Below, piece after piece: positions 7,364 through 13,884 of a DNA stretch of 18,862 nt. The position numbers were made by a program, and so were the translations under genes. The stretch lies in assembly GCA_900553265.1 (NCBI GenBank), contig USDD01000055.1:1-18862 (forward strand). Direction: 5' to 3'. The stretch comes from an uncultured Eubacteriales bacterium (GTDB lineage Bacteria; Bacillota; Clostridia; Christensenellales; Aristaeellaceae). The notes beneath the pieces are model-generated. The model was not told the origin of the DNA. It made no database searches and worked only from the letters and a program-made list of their open reading frames with translations. The first letter of the stretch is position 1. Every line of letters starts with the position of its first letter.

Positions 7364-7534
7364 TTACCACGCTTCATCGTTCCACTTTTTGTGGCAATAA
7401 ATAACTTCGCCTATTGGACTCTCCATGCCAATATTTATGCACTTTCCCCCACTCGCTGCAACGACTTGATCGCGATACATAAAGCGAATCATCTGTGCTG
7501 TGGGCTTTTCATACGTTTTCTTTATCTTCTTCAT
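7364..7534 (-). CDS. RiPP precursor peptide B (56 aa)
   Basis: This small ORF lies 30 nt downstream of the radical SAM gene. The leader begins MKKIKKTYEKPT and ends FMYRDQVVAAS (residues 18-28), matching precursor A at MKK, YEKPT, F and the whole YRDQVVAAS block. The core, residues 29-56, has Cys32 and Cys47 with 14 residues between, then HKKW and a C-terminal NDEAW. The shared core pattern is C, 13 or 14 residues, C, one to three residues including Lys, then Trp. Otherwise the cores differ, as expected for two products made by one machinery. The ribosome binding site is weak (GAAAG and GTAAAG within 20 nt), so expression may depend on coupling to the upstream gene. Overlapping plus-strand frames lack any comparable support. 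Confidence 0.82.
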   Translation of the reverse strand: MKKIKKTYEKPTAQMIRFMYRDQVVAASGGKCINIGMESPIGEVIYCHKKWNDEAW

Positions 7535-7564
7535 TTTACTTTACACGCTTTCAAATTGTCTCTT

Positions 7565-8683
7565 CTATATTTTCAGCAGTCCTTCAGCCACCATGTGCTT
7601 GCCCCACGCGCAGACGCTGGGGCTGGCGTGCCCCGGCTCCGCACCTGCGGCGTGCTCTGCAACGCAGTGCTTGCAGACCGACTGATAGGCGCAGTCCTCG
7701 CATTCCACAGGCTGAGGATAGCTCAGTGCCGTGCAGTTGGTTCGTCGCCACGCTTCGGCTACGCCCAGCGAAAGCACCTTCTCCGGCGTACAGGGAAAAG
7801 TGTTGCAGGGCTTCATGCCGCCCTGCCAGTCGATGGAAAAACCGCCGCGGCCCGCGCCGCAGCGAACGCCCTTCGGCGCTTTCGACTGTCCGCCGCCGGG
7901 ATTCGGCAGTGCGTCCACGTCGCACTCAGGCTCCACCGTCCCGCCGGTCAGCTCGCTGTGCAGACGATACATGGCAACATACGCGTCCAAATCCGCGTCC
8001 GCCAGCGCTCGCCCGGTTTCCTCCCGTGGACGCATCAATCCAGAGTTGATTTGAAACGGAAGCCCTTCCGCATGTAAAAGCCGAACCACCGCTTCTCCGT
8101 CGGTCATGAACGCGTTGGGCGTAACCGCGACGAGCAGCGGCAGCTCCGCTTCCCGCAGCCGATGGAGGTTCTCCATCACCCGGGCGAACGCTCGCTTTCC
8201 CGTCACGCGCTCGTAGGCTTCCTCGCTCGCGCCGTACAGCGTCACCTGAATAATTGCCGGCGAATGGGCTTTGAAAAAGGCCGCTCGTTCCGCGTTCATC
8301 AGCAAGCCGTTGGACAGCACTCCAACCTGCACACCCTTTTCCTGAAGGAAGAGATACAGCTCGTCGAAGCCCGGATAGGTCAGGCATTCCCCGCCGGTCA
8401 GCGTGGCGAACATCATGCCCGCGTCGATGGACTGCCGCATGACGTCCTTCCACTGCTCCGTGGTCAGCAGCTCCGCTCCGTGCATCTGTTCCTTCTGGAG
8501 ATGGACGTAGCACATTTTGCAGTCCAGATTGCACAGCGGCGTGAGCTCAAAGCTGTTGGAGATGGGCAGATTCTTTTCCCGGGCCTTGAAGCTGAGGTAT
8601 CTGCGCACCTGCTGATAGCGGCGATAGTCGGTGATTCCCTGTTCGTCCAGCTGCCGGAGCAGGACGTTCAGGCTCTTCGGCAT
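7565..8683 (-). CDS. Radical SAM/SPASM peptide maturase
   Basis: This 372-residue iron-sulfur enzyme of the radical SAM superfamily uses reductively cleaved S-adenosylmethionine for radical chemistry on a peptide. The core motif CNLDCKMC holds Cys51, Cys55 and Cys58; the SAM-binding GGE is at 97-99. The C-terminal third is a SPASM domain with many Cys, in the order CGAGRGGFSIDWQGGMKPCN, then C-E-D-C, C-K-H-C and a final Cys near the end, suited to auxiliary Fe-S clusters. Such enzymes make thioether or carbon-carbon crosslinks in RiPPs. Two precursor genes follow immediately. I chose the ATG at 8683 because GGAG lies 6 nt upstream; a GTG at 8695 is less likely. The gene follows the S26 peptidase stop by 13 nt. 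The reaction made here is unknown. Confidence 0.92.
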   Translation of the reverse strand: MPKSLNVLLRQLDEQGITDYRRYQQVRRYLSFKAREKNLPISNSFELTPLCNLDCKMCYVHLQKEQMHGAELLTTEQWKDVMRQSIDAGMMFATLTGGECLTYPGFDELYLFLQEKGVQVGVLSNGLLMNAERAAFFKAHSPAIIQVTLYGASEEAYERVTGKRAFARVMENLHRLREAELPLLVAVTPNAFMTDGEAVVRLLHAEGLPFQINSGLMRPREETGRALADADLDAYVAMYRLHSELTGGTVEPECDVDALPNPGGGQSKAPKGVRCGAGRGGFSIDWQGGMKPCNTFPCTPEKVLSLGVAEAWRRTNCTALSYPQPVECEDCAYQSVCKHCVAEHAAGAEPGHASPSVCAWGKHMVAEGLLKI

Positions 8684-8696
8684 TTCATTCTCCACT

Positions 8697-9215
8697 TCAG
8701 GTCTTCCCCTTTCGGAAAAGAATCGCTTTTACACACCGCGCGCCCAGCGACTTCAGCCGCCGAACGCCGTTTCTCGCTGGCCTCAGCGCCAGCCATGCCC
8801 TTCCGAGCATTCTCGCCGCGGGCGTGTCCAGCCGGATGCGGCGGCCGCCTCGATCCACTCGAACCGCCCGACCCAGCACCTGTTCTCTCGGAAACCACGG
8901 CTCAGGACACGCGCAGTTGTCGCCCAGCGTCCGGACAAAACCGCCGCGCAGCTTCCAGATTCGGTGCACCACATAGCGCCCGTCGCCCAGCGTGAACAGC
9001 GCCACGTCGCCTTTTTTCAGCGCGCCGCCGACGGGAACGATGGTCACCGGGTCGCGCCCCCGGCGAATCAGCGGGCGCATGCTGTCGCCCTCCAGCGGGA
9101 TGGTCACGGGCGGCGCGCAGCCCTCCCGGGCCAGCGCACACCACTGCGCCATGGCGAGTGTGCGAACCCGGAGCTCCTCCGCTCCCTGATCGAAGCGCCG
9201 CGATTCCTTCGACAT
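8697..9215 (-). CDS. S24/S26-type peptidase with a Ser/His active site (SipW/Sec11-like)
   Basis: The 172-residue protein has the signal-peptidase fold signature IPLEGDSMRPLIRRGRD with nucleophile Ser45. The second motif is KKGDVALF, then YVVHRI with His84 where typical bacterial signal peptidase I has Lys, and LGDN at 97-100. Ser/His pairs are known in SipW and Sec11-type signal peptidases. There is no clear N-terminal membrane anchor, and the C-terminal part is basic and amphipathic. Such proteins accompany Clostridia peptide-modification clusters. Here it may cut the leaders, which end V-A-A-S and fit the -3/-1 rule of signal peptidases. The start at 9215 is not certain: AAAGGA lies very close, and an ATG further in (Met22) is possible. 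Confidence 0.78.
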   Translation of the reverse strand: MSKESRRFDQGAEELRVRTLAMAQWCALAREGCAPPVTIPLEGDSMRPLIRRGRDPVTIVPVGGALKKGDVALFTLGDGRYVVHRIWKLRGGFVRTLGDNCACPEPWFPREQVLGRAVRVDRGGRRIRLDTPAARMLGRAWLALRPARNGVRRLKSLGARCVKAILFRKGKT

Positions 9216-9256
9216 GTCCTTTACCGAAGCGCCGCGACGATTTCTGCGGCATGTCC
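9191..9256 (-). repeat. Duplicated translation-start region of the S26 peptidase gene
   Basis: The start region (on the minus strand GGACATG, then TCGCGGCGCTTCG; plus 9191-9219) has an imperfect copy just upstream (plus 9225-9256) with its own ATG. The copies differ by substitutions and a 3-base gap, and they are in different frames, so only the inner ATG leads into the peptidase. Confidence 0.6.
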
Positions 9257-9262
9257 ATCGCG

Positions 9263-9370
9263 CGCGCCCGCGCCGGGAAGGCATCCTCTTCCGAACGCCT
9301 TACCCGCGCCGGGAAAATATCCTTCCCCGAACGCCGCGCCTGCGCCAGGAAAGCGTTCCCGCCCAGCCGC
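9263..9370 (-). repeat. Three 36-bp degenerate tandem repeats in the RiPP operon leader
   Basis: Units lie at 9263-9298, 9299-9334 and 9335-9370. The first two are identical at 27 of 36 positions; the third is more diverged. Each holds a short inverted repeat of the form GGGAA...TTCC. Given the promoter at 9420-9448 they would be transcribed in the 5' leader of the RiPP operon mRNA. A closely similar element occurs at 18450-18474. There are no unique spacers, so it is not a CRISPR array. Confidence 0.75.
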
Positions 9371-9419
9371 CGCGCGCTCACGCGCGCCTTTGGCCGATGT
9401 AACCGTGCTTAATACAAAT

Positions 9420-9448
9420 ATTATATCTCATTCCTTCCATTTTGGCAA
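9420..9448 (-). promoter_or_regulatory. Sigma-A promoter of the RiPP block
   Basis: On the minus strand the -35 is TTGCCA (9448-9443), the spacer is 17 nt and the -10 is TATAAT (9425-9420). It lies in the gap between the tyrosine kinase stop (9496) and the peptidase start (9215), giving a leader of about 200 nt that spans the tandem repeats. It allows the peptide block to be expressed apart from the EPS genes upstream. Confidence 0.75.
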
Positions 9449-9495
9449 GCCGTCTTTCATGAAAAATATGTAAGGATCGACGCGGCTCTCGGGGC

Positions 9496-10230
9496 TCATC
9501 CGTGCTTCGGCTTCTCCCTGCCATAGTAATCGTTGTGGTAATAGGCGGAATAGCGTCCGGAGCGATAGTAGTACCTGCGATTGCGGAAGGTCTTCAGATT
9601 CACGCCGTTCATCACCGCGCCCAGCACCCTGCAGCCGGTTCGGGCGATGTTCCCGGCGACCTCGCCGATGTCCTGCCCGCGGCCCTTATTGCAGGCCACC
9701 ACCAGAATCGCGCCGTCGCAGTGCTTGGCGATTTCCAGCGCGTCCACGATCACGCCCGCCGGCGGCGAATCCACCAGCACCATGTCGAAGCGCTCGCGCA
9801 GCGCGCCCATCATCTCCGCGCAGCGCGGGGAAGCCAGCAGCTGCATGGAGTTGATGACCTCGCGCCCGGCGGGCAGAATGAACGCACCCGGAAGGTTGGT
9901 TTCGTAGATCGCCTGCTCCAGCGCGCACATCCCGGCCAGATACTGGGCCAGACCTGGCGAGTCCTTGTGGACATAGTCGAAGCGATAGCGCCTCGCCAGC
10001 GCGGAGCAGCGCAGATCGGCGTCCACCAGCAGCACGCGTTTGCCGTAGCTGGCCAGCGTGCGCATGACGTTCATGGCGATGCAGGACTTGCCCTCCTGCT
10101 CATAGCGGCTGGTGAAGAGCACGGTCCGGACGTTGGTTCCGCAATAGGACAGGTTGGTGCAGAGGGTGTTCATCGCCTCGCTGCACGCGTAATCCAGCGC
10201 CGGAAAGCCGGAGATGTTCAGATGGTTCAT
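9496..10230 (-). CDS. CpsD/CapB-like bacterial tyrosine kinase (EPS regulator)
   Basis: This 244-residue cytoplasmic ATPase partners the membrane protein encoded just upstream and autophosphorylates on a C-terminal tyrosine cluster to control polymer length and export. The P-loop is EQEGKSC (44-50), ending in Cys where Thr is usual. Walker A' is VLLVDADLR (66-74) and Walker B VLVDSPP (151-157). The tail from residue 218 to 236 contains eight Tyr in a basic, Gly/Ser context. It overlaps the upstream gene by 4 nt (ATGA), so translation is coupled. No cognate PHP-type phosphatase is encoded in this window. The Cys in the P-loop may simply be a subfamily feature. Confidence 0.92.
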   Translation of the reverse strand: MNHLNISGFPALDYACSEAMNTLCTNLSYCGTNVRTVLFTSRYEQEGKSCIAMNVMRTLASYGKRVLLVDADLRCSALARRYRFDYVHKDSPGLAQYLAGMCALEQAIYETNLPGAFILPAGREVINSMQLLASPRCAEMMGALRERFDMVLVDSPPAGVIVDALEIAKHCDGAILVVACNKGRGQDIGEVAGNIARTGCRVLGAVMNGVNLKTFRNRRYYYRSGRYSAYYHNDYYGREKPKHG

Positions 10231-11069
10231 TGCTTTCTCGCCTTTCTCCTACGCGGGTTGGAGCCGTTCATGCTCGGGTTTGCGGGAATCACCGCCAGCG
10301 TGGGCAGATTGGCATAGCGCATCACGTCCTCCGGCGATCTCGGCCGGGTGTCCAGCAGAAAGACCAGCATCAGGATTCCGCCCGCCAGCACGGTGCCCAG
10401 CAGAATTCCGCGGATGACGTAGCCCGTCATGCCCACGCCGCTGGACACGCCCGGCACCAGCGCGATGGAGAAGGTGCTGGGCTCGTCGGTGTTCATGGTC
10501 TGGGTGATAAAGCGCTTGGCCGCGGTGGCGTAGGCATTGGCGATGTCCGCCGCCATCTGAGAATCCGGATGGCGCACGGTGATGTACAGAATGCGCGTGT
10601 CCTCCGGGTTCGCCACGGTGAGCATGCTCTGCAGCGCGGAATAGCTGTAGTTCGTGCCCAGCGCGTCGTTGACCATCTGATGAACCTCCCAGGTGCGGAA
10701 TACCTCCTGATAGTCCATGGTCAGCGTGGAGCCGATCTGAAGATCCGCCATGATGCTGGTTCCCGTGGAGCCCATGATGTAGAGCTTGGAGGTGGCCGTG
10801 TAGACGGGCGTGACCCGATATCGGGCATACGCGCCCAGCAGCACCGCGCCCAGCAGCATTCCCAGCGCGATATAGTGCAGCTTGGACAGGAAAAAGTAAA
10901 ACAGCTCCACCAGATTGACGGTTCTCGGCGCTGCGTTCGCCGCCGGCGGCTTCTGCGTAGACGCGGCGTCCCGCTCGTTCATGCGGGCCAGAATCTCCGC
11001 CAGCAGCTCCGCCTCGCTGGAGCGGCTCCGCTCCTCCGCGCCGACGGAATCGGTTCGATTTTCGTTCAT
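10227..11069 (-). CDS. Wzz/CapA-like chain-length and kinase-activator protein
   Basis: This 280-residue membrane protein has two transmembrane helices (about 66-82 and 218-239) bracketing an extracellular domain, the usual layout of Gram-positive polysaccharide co-polymerases. The N-terminal cytosolic part is long and charged (about 50 residues). The C-terminal end after the second helix (DTRPRSPEDVMRYANLPTL) is the typical region that activates the tyrosine kinase partner; it ends in a basic RRRKARK stretch. The Wzz-type start is NLVELFYFFLSKLHYIALG (52-70). The gene overlaps the kinase gene by 4 nt and follows the secreted protein gene by about 60 nt. Confidence 0.92.
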   Translation of the reverse strand: MNENRTDSVGAEERSRSSEAELLAEILARMNERDAASTQKPPAANAAPRTVNLVELFYFFLSKLHYIALGMLLGAVLLGAYARYRVTPVYTATSKLYIMGSTGTSIMADLQIGSTLTMDYQEVFRTWEVHQMVNDALGTNYSYSALQSMLTVANPEDTRILYITVRHPDSQMAADIANAYATAAKRFITQTMNTDEPSTFSIALVPGVSSGVGMTGYVIRGILLGTVLAGGILMLVFLLDTRPRSPEDVMRYANLPTLAVIPANPSMNGSNPRRRKARKQ

Positions 11070-11130
11070 TCGCTCTGCCTTCCCGGAGCCTCCGCCGCGC
11101 TTTACCGGCGGCGCTCCTGCGTGTGTTTTT

Positions 11131-12297
11131 TTATTCCTCCGCCGGGACGCTGAACATCAGCAAAAGGCCGGTCTCCTCGCCCATGCCGATCAGCGCCAGC
11201 TGGTCGAACACAATGTCCACGTGGCCCCCGTCGCGCACGACGGCGGGCTGCACCGCCCAGTCCATCAGCGTCTCGCCGTCCTCGACGGTTCCCTGCTTCG
11301 GCACGCCCAGCGCCGTCAGGATGACCTGACCCGGCTCGTAGGGCGTCGCGAAGGCGAGCGTGGCCAGCGCGTCGCCGTCGGTGTGGTCGAAGTCCTTCGT
11401 AATCAGCGGCACGTAGTCCGTGATGACCAGCGAGTCCGGATCCACGCCCGCTTCCTTCAGCAGGCAGCGCACGCGCTCCTGATCCGCCTCGGGCAGCCAG
11501 TCCAGCGCAGGCTGATTCTCGTCCAGATGCTCGCCCAGTCGGGTGATCTCCTGCCGGATGACCTGCGTCTCGGGCGCGATCTCCAGCTCGAAATCGTCCT
11601 CGGCCACCGTTCCGTCGCTGCGGACGGTCTTTTCCACGCGCACCTCGTCCCCCGCCTGCTTGCTCGGCAGGCTGTCCGGCTCGGCGGTCGTCTCCACCTG
11701 AACGGTCTTATGCCCGCCGCCCTTGCGAACGGTCAGCAGGGTGAACAGCACGTCCTCGCCCTGCAGCTGCTCCATCAGCGCCTTGGGAATCACCAGCTCC
11801 ACCTGTCCGACCTTCGTGACGCGGGATTCCACCGGCGTCCAGACGACATTTTCGGGATCCGACGTGTCGCCCAGCACGGCCACCGTCAGCTGGCCCGGCG
11901 CGTAGTCGATGTCCAGCGTCAGCGTCACGTCCAGATCCGACTGAACATCGGTCTCGGGGGCGTGCAGGCGGAACAGCTCCGACATGTGCAGCGCGTCGGG
12001 ATCGCAGCCCGCCATCTCCGCGATGGCCTGCTGCGTCTGCTCCGGATACCACGTCACCGGGCGGTTCTCCTGCTCGTAAACATACAGAAACACGTCCTTC
12101 GAGGTGTTCATGGTCAGCAGATCCGCAGGCTGCTCCGCCAGATCGTAATCCGTCGCCTGCCCGTCGGCCCATGCCGCGGTCAGATCCACGGCGCGATCCT
12201 GCGTCGGCGTGCCAGGCGCGTCGGTGAGCACCGCCGCCGTCGCGCTTCCCGCCCACAGCGTCAGCGCCAGCGCGGCGCTGAATATACGTTTTTTCAC
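11131..12297 (-). CDS. Secreted protein of unknown function with an internal duplication
   Basis: I do not recognise the family. The 388-residue product starts with a signal peptide (basic VKKR, then ALALTLWAG, cleavage likely after ATA-A). I chose the GTG at 12297 because AAAGGAG lies 7 nt upstream; an ATG 30 nt further up would add a charged stretch before the signal peptide. Residues about 78-190 and 261-384 are diverged copies. Each has WYPE or WLPE, then CDPDAL or VDPDSL, then YAPGQ or YEPGQ with a LG two strands later, then VVW or MDW, and a final LLTV or MFSV, suggesting two beta-rich domains. An acidic linker joins them. It lies between LCP and Wzz genes in the EPS operon, so a role at the cell surface in polymer assembly is likely but unproven. 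Confidence 0.8.
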   Translation of the reverse strand: MKKRIFSAALALTLWAGSATAAVLTDAPGTPTQDRAVDLTAAWADGQATDYDLAEQPADLLTMNTSKDVFLYVYEQENRPVTWYPEQTQQAIAEMAGCDPDALHMSELFRLHAPETDVQSDLDVTLTLDIDYAPGQLTVAVLGDTSDPENVVWTPVESRVTKVGQVELVIPKALMEQLQGEDVLFTLLTVRKGGGHKTVQVETTAEPDSLPSKQAGDEVRVEKTVRSDGTVAEDDFELEIAPETQVIRQEITRLGEHLDENQPALDWLPEADQERVRCLLKEAGVDPDSLVITDYVPLITKDFDHTDGDALATLAFATPYEPGQVILTALGVPKQGTVEDGETLMDWAVQPAVVRDGGHVDIVFDQLALIGMGEETGLLLMFSVPAEE

Positions 12298-12319
12298 GTT
12301 TCTTCTCCTTTCCGATGTG

Positions 12320-13366
12320 TCATTCAAAGAAGCTCTCAGCCAGCAGCGCGTTCAGCGCGTCCGCGTCGGCATGGAATTCCATGAAGCCGTCCTCGCCCAC
12401 GGCATGACTGCCCGCCGGAGTTATCATGTCCTTCCACTGGTATTCCCGGCACTCGTAGGCCTTGTTGATCAGCCAGCCGCGCTGAAGATTCGTCGTCAGA
12501 TGCTCCTCCAGCGCGTCGTACAGCCTGCCAACGCAGTTCCTATCCGCGTTCATCTGCTGAAGCAGCAGCTCTCGCGCCGCGTCGATAAACGCCTTCTGCC
12601 GGCGCATGCGCGAAGCGTTGGTGCCGTCGCCCACGTCCCGGCGGCCACGGACGAATTTCTCCGCCTGATCGCCCTGAAGCCGGAGGGCCGCGCCCTTCGT
12701 CATCTGCGGGTCGAGCTGGGAAAAGTCCTCCTCCAGCGTCACCGTCACGCCGCCCAGCGCGTCGTTCAGCGCGGCGATTCCGCCCATGTCCAGCGCCAGA
12801 TAGCCGTCGATGGGGATGTTCGCCAGCAGGCGGCTCACAGCCCAGACCGTGTTTTCGCAGTTTTCCTCCGCCGTTTCGCCGTAGGCGTGAGAGAGGCAGA
12901 TCTGCGTTGCGCGAATTCCGGTGAAATCTCCGAAGGGGCCGAGGATGCGGACGTCCGCGATGGTGTCGCGATCCAGCTGAAGGGCGGACACGGTTCTGTT
13001 TCCGCGGTCGATGGTCAGCAGAAGAAGGAAGTCCGCCTGCCCGGCGTAGCGCTCCGAGGCGGCGGCTTCGCCGTCGGCCCAGTCCACGCCGATCAGCAGC
13101 AGATTGGTCAGGTCTCTCCTGCGATAGCTCCAGGTTCGGCCGGCATACTGCATCTCGACGTTGTCGTCCGCGAAGCGGCCCTCCAGCGAGCCGACGGGCT
13201 CGGCCGCCTCCCCGCCCTCGAACCGGTTTCCCACCGCGCGCACGCCCAGCAGAATGCCCGCGTACGCCAGCGCGACGGCGACGAGCAGTATGGCCATCAT
13301 CGCTCCCGTGGGGCGTCTCTTCCCCCAGCGGCGACGCGTCGAAAACGGATTTTCCTGCAAAGCCAC
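12320..13366 (-). CDS. LCP (LytR-CpsA-Psr) family protein
   Basis: LCP enzymes transfer lipid-linked polymers onto peptidoglycan at the outer face of the membrane. The 348-residue product has a basic N-terminus, one membrane helix (about 22-42), and the LCP domain with LLLIGVD (89-95), QADFLLLLTID (111-121), SALQLDRDT (127-135), LSHAYG and the Arg/Asp-rich segment RGRRDVGDGTNASRMRRQ. As first gene of the EPS operon it probably attaches the polymer to the wall. I chose the GTG at 13366 (AAAGGA just upstream). The frame stays open up to 13615, but the sigma-A -10 element lies at 13605-13610, so the mRNA could not include that start. Confidence 0.9.
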   Translation of the reverse strand: MALQENPFSTRRRWGKRRPTGAMMAILLVAVALAYAGILLGVRAVGNRFEGGEAAEPVGSLEGRFADDNVEMQYAGRTWSYRRRDLTNLLLIGVDWADGEAAASERYAGQADFLLLLTIDRGNRTVSALQLDRDTIADVRILGPFGDFTGIRATQICLSHAYGETAEENCENTVWAVSRLLANIPIDGYLALDMGGIAALNDALGGVTVTLEEDFSQLDPQMTKGAALRLQGDQAEKFVRGRRDVGDGTNASRMRRQKAFIDAARELLLQQMNADRNCVGRLYDALEEHLTTNLQRGWLINKAYECREYQWKDMITPAGSHAVGEDGFMEFHADADALNALLAESFFE

Positions 13367-13597
13367 GCTTCCTTTCCCCGGCGAAGCGACGACGGATGGA
13401 AAACGACCGGGCGCGCGCCGCGAAGCAAAGCTTCGCCCTCCGATCCGCCCATCGGCTTTTTTAAGCCGGAACGCATCGGCCGCGCGCGTCTGTCTTCCAT
13501 CCTCCGCCGTATCGCTGCTCTCAGTCGTATACCTTGTCGGACAGTCTTTTGTCTCAGGAGCGGGCCTTCCATATCTGCGGAAAGCCCCAGTCTCCTG
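13367..13597 (-). other. Structured 5' leader of the EPS operon
   Basis: Between the predicted transcript start (about 13598) and the LCP GTG lie about 230 nt. The RNA would begin with a long hairpin: CAGGAG/CTCCTG (13592-13597 with 13555-13560) enclosing a 9-bp GGGCTTTCC/GGAAGGCCC stem. Further down are CGGCTT/AAGCCG with an A4 loop (about 13453-13468) and GCGAAGC/GCTTCGC (about 13422-13438). A 5'-terminal stem would protect the mRNA. I do not recognise a known riboswitch or LoaP-type element, but a regulated leader is plausible. Confidence 0.5.
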
Positions 13598-13604
13598 TTT
13601 TATT

Positions 13605-13633
13605 ATTATATTCACCGAGCTATTTCATGTCAA
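13605..13633 (-). promoter_or_regulatory. Consensus sigma-A promoter of the EPS operon
   Basis: On the minus strand TTGACA (13633-13628), a 17-nt spacer and TATAAT (13610-13605) match the consensus at every position. It drives LCP and the genes below and excludes a translation start at 13615. Confidence 0.9.
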
Positions 13634-13843
13634 TCATCTCCCTTCCAGATTTCGCAACGTTTTTACGTAAAATTCACAGTACATCTTTCAGCAGCGTCTT
13701 CCTGCAAATCCGCTTTTTTCCGAAAAAAGCGCTTTCAATTTCTCCGATCGCGCCGCCCCCGCCATTTCATTCCGCGCGCGCTTCTTTTTCGACGGAAAGA
13801 CCCGCTTTCTTCACCGATTCGTCATATCCAGATTAAAAATAAA

Positions 13844-13852
13844 TGATATACT
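13844..13852 (+). promoter_or_regulatory. Extended -10 promoter for the first deacetylase-like gene
   Basis: TGATATACT fits the extended -10 form TG-n-TATAAT with one mismatch. No good -35 is present 17 nt upstream, as is common with extended -10 promoters. The transcript would start about 25 nt before the ATG at 13885. Confidence 0.45.
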
Positions 13853-13884
13853 TATTTATACATTGATGATGGGTGAGGTCTGCC

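Noticed and set aside
7304..8077. Plus-strand frames overlapping the precursor genes
   Set aside because: They contain no domain, whereas the minus strand holds paired leaders conserved by synonymous substitution.
9263..9370. CRISPR array suggested by 36-bp period
   Set aside because: Units are directly adjacent with no unique spacers, and no cas genes are near.
8902..9381. Minus-strand frame encoding 12-residue repeats (GKDIFPARVRRS and similar)
   Set aside because: The repeats explain the open frame; it overlaps the peptidase gene in a different frame and has no binding site of its own.
13367..13615. N-terminal extension of LCP starting at 13615
   Set aside because: It would begin upstream of the -10 element of the only good promoter and adds an Arg-rich, low-complexity stretch.
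10915..13846. Large plus-strand open frames opposite the Wzz, secreted-protein and LCP genes
   Set aside because: Low-complexity Arg/His/Gln-rich translations with no ribosome binding sites; opposite strand has recognised families.
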